Below, piece by piece: positions 1 through 24,290 of a DNA stretch of 64,000 bases. The notes beneath the pieces were generated by a model that saw nothing but the letters and a program-made list of their open reading frames with translations, had not been told where the DNA came from and did no database searches. Origin of the DNA: Telmatactis stephensoni (lineage: Eukaryota; Cnidaria; Anthozoa; Actiniaria; Isophelliidae). The stretch covers positions 248,001 to 312,000 of the forward strand of contig JALIZF010001748.1 in NCBI GenBank assembly GCA_029948255.1, read 5' to 3'. Position 1 is the stretch's first letter, and every line of letters begins with the position of its first letter. The position numbers and the translations under genes were made by a program.

Positions 1-924
1 TTTGAGCTCAACGAGCTTGCAATCGGCATCTTGAATCGCTTTTCCCTGCTAGCAGTCTTTCTCAAGAATCGCTTGAATGAAGTTTCACTTTCGAGTAGTA
101 ACTGAAAAATTTCCCGCTAATACCAATTTAGAATGGTTGTCATTCACCTAAAATAGAAACGACAAAATGCTTTCACAAAGAGAAACGTACATTTTGTACA
201 ATTTACTGAGAAAACATAAGCTTAACTTACCAAGAGTCTGTTGACAAATTCATTCAAAATGGAGCACCTTCTCGTGAAAAAACAACTTGCCAATGCTTGT
301 CTTGTGACCCACTGTCAGACAAGCCTTTCTTAGGCGTATAATATGGATGAGTTATGACCTATTTTGGTGTACAAATTCTTACAAGTGTCGTGGTTCCAAT
401 TTGCATAACGTCTTCCTCCAGCCGCCAAACAAGACAAAAGAGAGGAGTGGAGACGATTCAACATCTGGGTTGGGCTACCTGTGGTAAATAGTCAAAAAAA
501 AAAAAAAAAGAAAAAAAGAAAAAAAAAAAAAAGAAAAGATTTTCCCATCAACTCGATCAAATCTCATCCACTCGAGCAAAACACATTTGTCTGAGGAAAT
601 TTACTTATGTGGAAGGGCTTTTAATGATTTTGAACATTCCTGCATTTTGTCAGGAATTTTTAACTTTCTGATAGACAATATGGCACAGACATGATCATAG
701 CAGAGCAGGGATCACTTCACATCCATACAAAAACTGTTCAAATAACACAATACCACCAATACTTTATCTGACGATTCTTTTATTCATAATCCTTCACCAC
801 ATTATAATAGCTACTGCAGTAGATCATAAGTATATACATCAACATGTATCGATATGTACTACTTATAATGGTAAAGCATTTTGGATAAATATCAAACAAA
901 ATTGATAGAGAACAACAGTCAATG
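1..924. other. 3' flank of CCDC186, no gene seen
   Basis: No conserved coding exon is visible on either strand. The stretch holds an A-rich low-complexity run near 495-540, a TTGGGCTACCTGTGG word at 470-484 that recurs elsewhere in the window, and at about 665-740 a degraded piece of the GTATGA-type MITE family best preserved at 49994-50130. Confidence 0.5.
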
Positions 925-1155
925 AGGGGTATAGAATGGTGTCTAAAAAATAAAGAGGCTCGCAAAGCTCAGATTTGATTTTTGTAGAGGCTCGGAGGCT
1001 CGGAGTTTCAAGATATTAGGCTCGGAATCTCGGAATTTTCAAATGCTGGGGTCGGAAGCTCAGATTTCGGATTTTGCATGTTGAAAGCGGGCTCGGATTT
1101 TAAAACAAGGGGCTCGCAGGCTCGGGAGGCTCGGATTTTACCATTCTATACCCCT
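925..1155. mobile_element. Non-autonomous TIR element filled with GGCTCGGA words
   Basis: The ends form a perfect 16-bp inverted repeat starting AGGGGTATAGAATGGT at 925-940 and closing at 1140-1155. A 6-bp direct repeat TCAATG flanks it (919-924 and 1156-1161), as expected for a target-site duplication. The roughly 200-bp interior has no coding capacity; it is a degenerate array of the word AGGCTCGGA separated by T/A-rich spacers. The layout matches the elements at 2473-2874 and 60278-60660, which carry other words. Superfamily is uncertain: 6 bp is shorter than the 8 bp of hAT. Confidence 0.75.
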
Positions 1156-1161
1156 TCAATG

Positions 1162-2321
1162 GTATGGTGCACTCAAGACAAAAATTTTAATGATTTTATA
1201 GACATCACAGCACTGAAAGTCTCTGCACATGAGTGCAGGACTTCCATTTGACACTCTTAGGAAAACTGCCCTAATCAATGACAACTACTCTAAACTAAGA
1301 AGCCTGCTAAAGCTTCCCTCGGCTAGAAATCTGAAAATTTAGTATTCACAAAAAGTAGTAGCCCTAAGGTTAACAAAGAGGAGAATTAATATTAATCAAG
1401 AAACTACAGCAAGTCCAATAGATAAGCCTTCCATTTCTGAGTTTTGACATCACATAAAATTCATTTTTGAGTTCTGAGTAAAGTAGATATATAATATAAA
1501 AATCTAAAAAATTATATCAAAATTATTACTGAAATAAATGGCTTTCTATAGTGTCTGGTATATTAATGTGTATTTCAAATGGGGCTAAAATACCAAGAAT
1601 ATAATACTACATTCAAATAATAAAGATTCAATCTGATATAGGTATACAAACTGAAACACTGAAAGTAAATGCAGCCTTGTTTGACCTGGCAAACTCAACA
1701 CTCACCTACTGTCCAGCATTGTCAAACTATGGACATGAGCGCCTGTTTTAATGCCGATGGCCAATAGACCATTTCACAGTATCTTGCTCAATGCCAGACT
1801 CAACTGTGCATAATATATTCTTTTGAGTTTGGGTAACAGTATTGGTAACAGTACGCAAAAAGGCAAGAAATTGCACATGATTGAACCAGGAAAGTGTGAA
1901 TGAACAAAACAAATACTTTTGATTTTTACAACGTTTTGCTCAAAGTGGAGGTTGTTACAGTAACAGTGATTTACATGTCCAAAGAGAGGGTCTTTATCAA
2001 TGCACAGCCCACATTAACTCTATGTGAGGTAGTAATTTGGTCGCTGTGAAATGGTCTATTGTTGATCTGTAAGCAAAGCCTGCTGCTTTAGAAGTCACAC
2101 ATTATAAGAGTACAATTAATTAACATTTACCAGGTAATCTAAGTTCTCTTCTGAAAGTCATTGAGAATAAAGAAGAACTATTAACTTTAATAATAAGAGA
2201 CTTAATCCACAACACTTCCATTGTCATAGAATATGTTAGAAAGTTGTTATTCCTGTGCTACATTTTATAACTCCCTTTTGTATGTACAAGTACACTGTAT
2301 TCTAATAAATTAACTATATGG
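1162..2321. other. Gene-free flank with MITE debris
   Basis: About 1.1 kb downstream of the CCDC186 stop codon. It should include the CCDC186 3' UTR, but I see no convincing minus-strand polyadenylation signal close to the stop. Fragments near 1180-1235 resemble the interior of the GTATGA-type MITE family (ATAGACATCACAGCACTGA). Nothing else is recognisable. Confidence 0.4.
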
Positions 2322-15266
<12,945 letters not shown>

Positions 15267-15698
15267 CTAGACTCACGAAATCAGAAACAACCATTCGACA
15301 CATCAGCTTCTTGCTCCAATTCTGAATGATACCATCCTTTGTTCTCCCTTCAAAATACTCCAAATACCCAAATCAGAGAAAAATAGCTTTAGATCCAAAC
15401 AGCGTGATTATAAAGTCGTAGTGTAAAGCAGATTAACCACGCTAAAACGCCGGTAGTTGCCGTTATAAAATATTGAATATCTCGTCCTAAGCTCCCCGGT
15501 AAGCTCGTCCTGAAGTGTTTACATGTGAATACAAGAAAAATCCACGGATTATATTCGCCGAAGACGATTTTTCCAGGAATAAAACCAGTTATTGAAGTAC
15601 AATTTGCCAAATTGTTGGCTATACTTACAAATTATACCCTGGTGAGAACGTTAGAAATTTTTCACAAAATACTTTCTTGTTCGCGGTTTGTATCCAAG
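15267..15698. promoter_or_regulatory. Divergent promoter, CCDC186 / zinc-finger gene
   Basis: The two start codons (15266 minus, 15699 plus) are 432 bp apart and point away from each other, so both promoters and 5' UTRs must lie here. No TATA box is obvious. A YY1-type element, CAAGATGGCGG (15695-15705), overlaps the zinc-finger start codon; in many animal promoters this motif sits at the transcription or translation start (known). Actual start sites are not visible from sequence. Confidence 0.65.
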
Positions 15699-18600
15699 AT
15701 GGCGGAACTTTGCAGCGAAACGTCATCAGCTGGGTCACGTGGTTCTACAGGAAGCCAAAATAACTCTGACCAAAATCCAAAAAAAAGTCCAACCAATGTC
15801 CAACGAGTGCAGAAACTACCAGTGTAACCCCAGGATAAACCTAGAGAAATTGCGGCTTGGACACATGAACTTAATCCTTTCTTTTCTTGTGCGTTATTTG
15901 GTTATTTCTTTTTGTATTCCATTGCTATTTACTGTGATATCAATCTTTGGGGCCTAAAGATTTTTATAAGAAGCGTTGTAGATCATTATCGATGTAAAAA
16001 TATATTTCATGAGCTGTGCAAATCTCAAAAAACTTTCGTTCCATCAGTATGTAAGAATGTAATCTGCCAAATTTCAATTTTTGCCGGAAATATTCTTCAA
16101 GCGAGGGTACCGAGAAGTAATTTAGTCTAACTATCTAACTGATCCTAATTCTGTGGCATTACGAATTTTAAAATGCGAGAAAGGAAAACCCATGAAGAGT
16201 TCGGGATAAACACAACAAATGAATGAATGAAAAACTGCGCAATGTTTTGCCCATTAAAACGAAATACTTTTGAGTTCTTTTTCACTGCTCAACGTCGGAA
16301 GCATAGTTAGATTTTGTGTGAATAAGTTTGAAATAATAACAGTAGAACTAAAAAAATTCGAAAGCTCTTCCATGTGTTCCGCGGGAAAATTCCTCCCCCT
16401 ACCCAGAATTCCTTGCTTAATCTTTACTGCGCTTGCGTGACACCAAGCCCAGAAAAGAACTGTAGCATAAGCTCATTAGAAGAAGAAATATACCAGTCAT
16501 AGAAAAAAATACTTAGCTTTTCAAAATTCCAAATAAGTTTTTGTCTCTATCTTTGTAGCGTTTTTATCGTTTTTAACTTGAGGTTTTGGTTCAAAAACGG
16601 TAAATAAATTCAGAGTATGAGATGTAAATTTATAAAATGACGGATGTCCATTAACCAATCATGTGTGATCTTCTAATGATGTTGTTCTAAGGTAATGCTA
16701 GTAGTGGTATTTCTCTGACGCAAACGAAGGGTTTACTCTGACACAAACATGTCTGATCAACTTTCGATCTCAACATTACAACAATTTCTTTCTGTGTTTT
16801 ATCCTCGCTTACACAATGTCAGAAACTTATAAAGGACTCAGGAAAAGGTAGCATTTCTAGCTAACCACTTGTATGATTTGTTTAATGCTTCTTATAATTT
16901 TTCCTTGATTTTTTCGCAGGCGAAAGCGAACACATCCAAGCAAATGTCCATGTTGTATAACCGACCACGAAGGCGAACCGGAAAATGAAGGAAGCGCCGG
17001 CAGTGAGGTAGATACAGGGTTTTCCTTGATCTATAAGGATCAAAGTACTAGGATATGGTTGAATGCTTTGTTTTGAAAGAGTTTTTAGCTTTATTAGGAC
17101 GCCTTGCGACCGAAATAATCGCTTTTTTGTGGTAATCATAGATGTGTTCATACAGCCATGTGTCTGGATGTAAAGTTCGGGCTGCATTACCCGCCGAGGT
17201 CAAAAGTTGTTTTACGTCGTATTTAATTCGTTGGAACTTCAATTCATGGACTGAATAACCAAGAATTATAATTTTCTCGTCTTCTTGTGTAGTTCTGAAA
17301 GCTTTTTTATGCAATCATTGCAAAAACTCGAGACTTGTTCAAGTGTGATTTCGAGTTTATTCTGATTTTGAAGGGCTGCTCCAAGCTGTCGCTTGGCGTT
17401 TTAGCCCCTGAGATTTTCCCTACAGCAACTTTTGATTTCAAATCATTCAAAAACAAAACTTAAACGTTGTATTTCTATGATGTGTGTAAGAATTTCCGAG
17501 GGTTGGCGTTGCTGGACTTTTGCATGCCACAAGCGAAAGTTGCAGCAGCTCTGTTGGAGTTACAATTATTCACTTCGCTCCATTTTCTGAAAATCTGTCA
17601 GATAAAACCACTGTAGACGAACTATTAGCACCATGTCTAGGACAAAATATGTATGCTGACGATTTTTATCAATCTTTATTTCGACTTCTGCGATATCACA
17701 AGTTTATTCCGTAGTTTTCGTGATTACTAATATTGGAGGAATGTTCCAAAATTTTGCAGACTCAACTAATACTGTCAGTGCTTGCCAAGCATCAATGTCA
17801 GTAAGGCGAATTATAATTTCAAAATTACTTTAATATCTCAGGGCTCTGTTCTTTAATATTATCAAGGATATAAATTTGAATGTCTAAATATTTTTAATAC
17901 GGAAGAGTGAAGAACGAGAAATTTTCTTCTTGATGTTTGAATGAGTTCCTTGATCTAACGCAAGTGATTGTTTACAACAATATTATAGTATGTACAAGAT
18001 CGAGCCGAATAGTATTGATCAGAGCCCTGAAATGACATTGGCAGTCAAAATAAAGGCGCTAGCAACAAGAATTACATGATATTTTAATTACATTTTACAG
18101 ATATATTCTTATGTGTAATTGTGCTCAATTTTTACAATCGTGGATTAGTGCCAACTCAGTTTGCAAAGTACATTTTTGAAAGGGCATTATTTAAAAAAAT
18201 ATTTTAATGGTATAATACATGATATCATCGATCTAAAAATAGGTCATTTTGTATTGGATTTTTATTCACTAATTTTGTGTACAAAAAAACACCATTTTCA
18301 AAATAAGGAAATTTAGGAATGAAATTTAATTTAAAATGCTGTAAATTTTAGTTCATGATGTTTTACAACCTCCCTCCTATCTCCACTTGCCCCACCCATT
18401 CTCCATAGAGATTTTTCTATTGATAAGTCAAGATTATAAAGATAACAATGGCTGGTTTACATTACTTTTTATAAGAATAAAGTAAGTCAATCAAATAGGA
18501 CAGTCTATTTGTAGTAATTTCCAACATTTTACATTAGGAAAATTCAAAAAGTATTGGTTGGGCTTCCTGTGGCCTTTGTATAGCTTGTTCATTTATTCAT

Positions 18601-21600
18601 TAATTTTAGATTTTGCATAAATATTGAACACCCCTTTTAACACTTTTTTTGCAGAACCACAATGAAGTAATTGTCAGACAAAGCAGAAGGTACCAGTATG
18701 TTAGTTTAATATTCATATGTTACTATGCTGTGGGCCAGACCATGGCCATGCAGATAAAGTTATAGCTAAGTTTTTGATGTATTTTTGACAACTTTATGGT
18801 CAATATGATGGCCAAAAGATTTTATATAATACTCCCACCAAACGTTCTAAAAGTGGTGGTATATATTATAATCAGATATCAACACAAAGACAAATGCCAA
18901 AAACGCGTCCAACTTGTCAGAAAATTTACCCAAGTAACAATGGGCACAACTGCAGCTCGCAGCCTAGTAAAGAGCTTTTTACAAACTAATTAAAAGCACT
19001 CTATCAAATGATGATAATACATCATTGTATGTCTGATGAATTCTTCTTATCTCACAGAAAAAAGACAACAAAAAAGAAAGAAGATGAAAACAAAAGTGAC
19101 AGCGAACTTTCTGAACTGAACTCAACATCATCACCCACTGAAAAGCCACCAGCTAAGAAAAGAAAATTAAGAAACACCAGTGAAGAATCACCAGACATCT
19201 CCAAAGACCTGACCAAAAAAGTATCTAAAGGTGTTTCTTCGAAGAACAAAGATAAAAACAGCAAACAAAAAACAGTTGAAAAAACTAAAGCAAGGAAAGC
19301 TGTCAATAGCAAAAATGCAAATGACACAAATGTTAAAAAAGACTCCAAGAGTACAAAGAAAGTCAGTAAAACTCAGTTACATAATTCTGATGAAGAGTAC
19401 GAAAGTGATAGGGAAGATGATGAAGTTGTATCTAAAGTTTCCAAGTCCAAAACTAATAACAATGGTATGAAAAGAAAAAAAATTGAGAACAATGGAAAAA
19501 GTAAAGTGGCAAGTAAATCAAAGACCAATGGTCCAACCAAAAAGAAATTTCAGATACTGAAATAACACCACAGGAAAATGATAATCAAATTGCTAGATCT
19601 GCAAAAAGTAAAGCTAAAAAGACAGTCACAAGAAGTCTTCTGAGAGGAAGAACAGTACCCAGGAGGTTGCCAGTTGAAAAGTCTTCCCTTGCAGTGAACA
19701 AAACATCTCAAGGCAAAGTAAAGAGTTTACCTGCCTCAATGATCACACAGACTAAGGTAATGGTATTCGATAACCTCCATCAGAAGCTGAAAAGTGCTTA
19801 CAGAAACAAGGATTTAACAGTTGAGAAAGCTGCTGAGATGTTAACAAACATATCCAGTAGGACTTTGCATGTGGCTTTAAAGTCCTCAGAAAGGACTGGC
19901 AGTACAGAGGAAGGTGTTTCTATCTTCTCAAGGAATCAAAACAACAGCAGCCAGAATGAGAGAAGAGGAATTTCAGATACAGAAGAGATTGTGTCCCAAG
20001 CTGCTGAGGCACTTGTCAGCTTTAGAAGCAAGTCTCCATTAACCAGAGAAGACAGCACAGCAGATAAACCAGCTCCATTTACTCAAGGCTTAAACATCAC
20101 TTCTTCAGCTCCTCAGAGCACTTGGCAAACTGCAGAAAAACCAAAGCCCCAAGCTACTACAGTCACATTGAATTCATCACCAGCTGTACAAGCTTTAATG
20201 GCAGTCCAGCCACCATCTTCTTTCCCCTCTCAGGTTTTCACTCCAGTGACAACATCTCTGCAACCAAATATACTTCATGGGGTCTTTCCATCTGTTAGTT
20301 TGCCTCAGTCATTTCCTCAATTGCTGCCATCAAGTATTACATCTACTTTCACCAATCTCATGCCAACAGGCAGCTCCCATGGGACTCTACCAAGCTTCAG
20401 CCAGATTGCAGCCCATTTGAGACCACCAGCCATGACAAGTGGGGTTCAACCTGCTTTAATGAACCCTGGACTGCCAAATCCAACTATGCCAACAGCTTCA
20501 GCTATGTTAACCAACCAAGCCCTTCTACAACCACAACTACAACAACCACCTTTACCCAATCCCATAACTTCCAGTAAACCAACTCTTACAACTGTCGCCA
20601 CAATGAAAAGTACAGCACAGCCAGTAGAACAACCAAAGGCAGGCAAGCCAAACACACAAGCACAGAATCCTCTCCAGCAACCTTTAAAAGGAATGGAAGA
20701 AGTGGTTGGAAACGTTGGCTCAAATATACCTCCACCGTATGTCTTGAACATTAAGTCACCAGTTACAGTCTTTTTAGGAAGTCCTCAGAATCTTGGAGGA
20801 GTGCCTAGGAATTTAATGGCTAACCCTGGAAATGTGCCAACAGTCACTTCAGAACAATCTGGCTATCCTCCAGTTGCTCCTAGACCAGTATCTAAGTCAG
20901 AGACTTTTAGAGTGAATCCAGGGAATGCTTCATCAGTAGCTAATGCCCTCACTCTGGGTGGCAGACCAATACTTCCACGAACACAGGTGCAAGGTGGAGA
21001 TGATGGGAAACGGGTGCAATCTATTGCTCCGCAGGCAGTCCTGCCTCAAGTTCCTCAACCATCTGTGCTCAACTCATCAAGTCCTTATACTGTTACAACA
21101 TCTTCATTACCAGGCCAAGTAGCATTAACACAAGTTACATCAACAAACCTCAAAAAACCAACTCTAATGACAGTTAATATCCCTGTAACAACATCTAGGA
21201 TGGGGCCTTCTTTGCCGAATTTTATGCAGCAAAATATACAAGAGAACCCGGTTACAGAAAGCTCATCTGCTACTTCTGCAGCTGCTAAACAAGCAGTAAA
21301 GAAATTAGTCCATGAAAGAACAAAGTCTGCAGAGCTGAGAAGAGAAGCAAGTGGTCTCTCAAATCCGACTTCAAAACTGAAAGCAATTCTACCTTTACCA
21401 CCAAAAGATTCAACTACATTACCAGGTATTACAACATCCAACCCTGAGACCGGCGCTAAGAACAATGAATTTAATATTGAACAAGCTGCTACAGCTTTAT
21501 TGAGTATTGGTGTTCCTGATGGTATTGAGACGATAGGCTTGAAACAGAACACATCAGAGTCATCCAAAGAAGATCATGAAGAAGATGTAGTGTTTACCAG

Positions 21601-24235
21601 CAAAGGAATGTTTAGAGTGGGTGATGTAGATGTTGATCCACGATATAATAGGATAGGCAGAGGTAAGAATAGTGTATAAGTATCTTTTTACCATCGGTTT
21701 GTCTGTTTATGATAATACCCTTCAGGAACGGATCCAGGATTATCTTCAGGAGGGGGTGCACCATCATATAAATTGGAAACTGCTGAGAGGATATTTTGGA
21801 AAAAATAATGAGAAGAAAGGACTTAAAGTCGTCTCAGGAGAGGGTGCGCACCCCTGTACCCCTCCCTAAATCCGCCCCTGCCCCCTTTGAATTGCTTTGT
21901 ACGTGGGAATCATATTTAGACAGATAATTTTGTTTCTTCCACGTTGGTTTTACTGTTTATTCCAAGCTTTCCGACCTTCTGTCCATCATCAGGGAATGAA
22001 TAACGATCTGTCTAAATACCCTTATTGTTATTTATTTTTAGGGTCATTTATTTTCGTGAAAACGCAAGAGGCATATTTCGCGAGACTTACTGTAATTTTC
22101 GCGAAAAAATCGTGTCGAAAAGAACTAAATTTCGCAAAAATTTCATTTACAATAATCCCGTTCTTTCATTAACAAGTAGGCTCGATTTGCAGCCCCTAAG
22201 GGTTCCGGTTAAAATCCTCACCCAAACCGCGCGATTTGGGTGACCGGAACCCTTAGCGGCTGGAAATCGAGCCTAATTAACAAGCAGATGTAGGTTTTAC
22301 TTGAGTACATCCATATTTTACAATGATATCTAACAAAAACATTACAAAACAACACTCAAAACAGTTTGACAATGTTCGTTTGTGACAAAGAAACGTTATG
22401 TACTACAATACTACAGTTCATAATGTCTCAACGTCGTTAATTATATGAAGACACATGGTCACTTAAACTGACGATGAGTTACTAACTTGAAGGCTCTGTA
22501 CCTCTAGGTATTAAGTTTTTTTTTCTTTTTTTTTTTTTTTTTTGCGAGAACTTTTTTCACAGGACTTTAATTTCGCGGGTTTTTTGTTTTTGTTTTGTTT
22601 CGTTTGTTTGTTTGTTTGTTTGTTTGTTTTTGTTTTGTTTGTTTGTTTGTTTTGTTTTGTTTTGTTTTCAAATGACGAAATTCACGAAAATAAAGCCCTG
22701 TAAAAATTATTAACAATAAGGTATTCCAATTGCGCGAGTCTTTAAGAACTGCAATCTTTGTAACAGTTATTTCCCGAATGCAAACCCCACCTGGAATAAG
22801 ACCATAACCTTTTCCTTACAATACAATACAATTTTATTAGGAAATCCTACAAGGTTTTTCATTCCTAATTTAGTGGAAACACCACACTGGATATATACTT
22901 TTCTTGATAAATTTCTTGTATTTGAAAATTCTTTTTCTTCATTTTCCAGAGGGATACACTTGTGGCAAATGCAACAAAATCTTTACATCCTTAAGCTACC
23001 TTGCTCGACACATCAAAAGGGTGTGTCCAGACATGAGCTGTCGCAAGTGGAAGTGTACACTATGTGACAAAGCCTTCCGACACCCATTTGGTCTTCAGCA
23101 ACATGTATACACCCACACAGGGGAACGCCCTCACAAGTGTCCTTTGTGTCCTAAGGCTTTTTACAGCTCTAACGATTTAAGGAGGCATAGCAGGATACAT
23201 TCAGGTATATCAATGTTTAAATTCTCTCTACTGAACTATTGAGAATTATTAAAAAGCGTTTGGGAGAACTTCTTTGACAATGTCAACTATGTATCCTACG
23301 CAACCTTGTTAGTCTTGCTGCTTGCCATGAAATGATTTTCATGACGAGACTAAACGAGATAATTGACTATGTACTTACGCACTATCAAATAAGGCAAAGC
23401 AATAGAATAAGACTCCGTGTGCGCTATCATAAAATTATTTGGCAGCCAAATTGACCAAATTTTAGCTATTAATAGAACTCTAACCGGTAAAAATGTTCGT
23501 AGTATTCGAAATCGTTCAGCGCACAAGTGGCTGATGTTCACAAACCAGTCCAAAATATGCAAAATCGGAACAAACGGTCAGTGCTCGTGCCGTGTCACAC
23601 GATGTAATTTTTGTGCAACCTGCATCGCAATTCTGACGAATGCAGAGCGTTAAAAGTTGTTGGTGAGATGTCAGACGCGTGCAACTCTCGCAACTTGCAA
23701 CGCAACTCTTTCTTCCGTGCAATGAAACCAGATATGTATGGGTTTGTCCGCGGTGATGTAGAGATGCTGCACTATGACTGACCATTTGTCAGAGTCACTT
23801 TGCACCCTATCGTTGCGAAAAGTAGGTGCGCGCGTTCAACTTCTGCAGCGCAATTTTCTGTTGCATTGCAAGTTGCAGCGAGGAGGTGTTACATGCGCAG
23901 TCTCTTCTGTACTTGCTACGTAATGGCATTGCATTGCAAGTTTCAAGTCGCCTTGTTTAACGGACTTTATGCTAAGATGTGTCCTTTCTGCAATGTTCTA
24001 GGCGAAAGACCTTACCGCTGTAAACACTGTGATAAAAGTTTTGCTACAACGATTTCTCTCAAGACCCATACCTATATTCACACCGGCGAAAAGCCTCACA
24101 AATGTCCACAGTGTCCTAAGACCTTCGCGACGTCTAGCAAGCTTGGTAGACACATTGTTACCCACTCAGAACAGAGACCATTCTCGTGCGACCAGTGTCC
24201 AAAATCCTTCAATAGATCGGGTGAGTCTAAGCTCT

Positions 24236-24290
<55 letters not shown>

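Noticed and set aside
15389..15610. 73-codon minus-strand frame with a possible membrane segment
   Set aside because: It lies in the divergent promoter and no family is recognised; a small protein or upstream frame of CCDC186 cannot be excluded, but nothing supports one.
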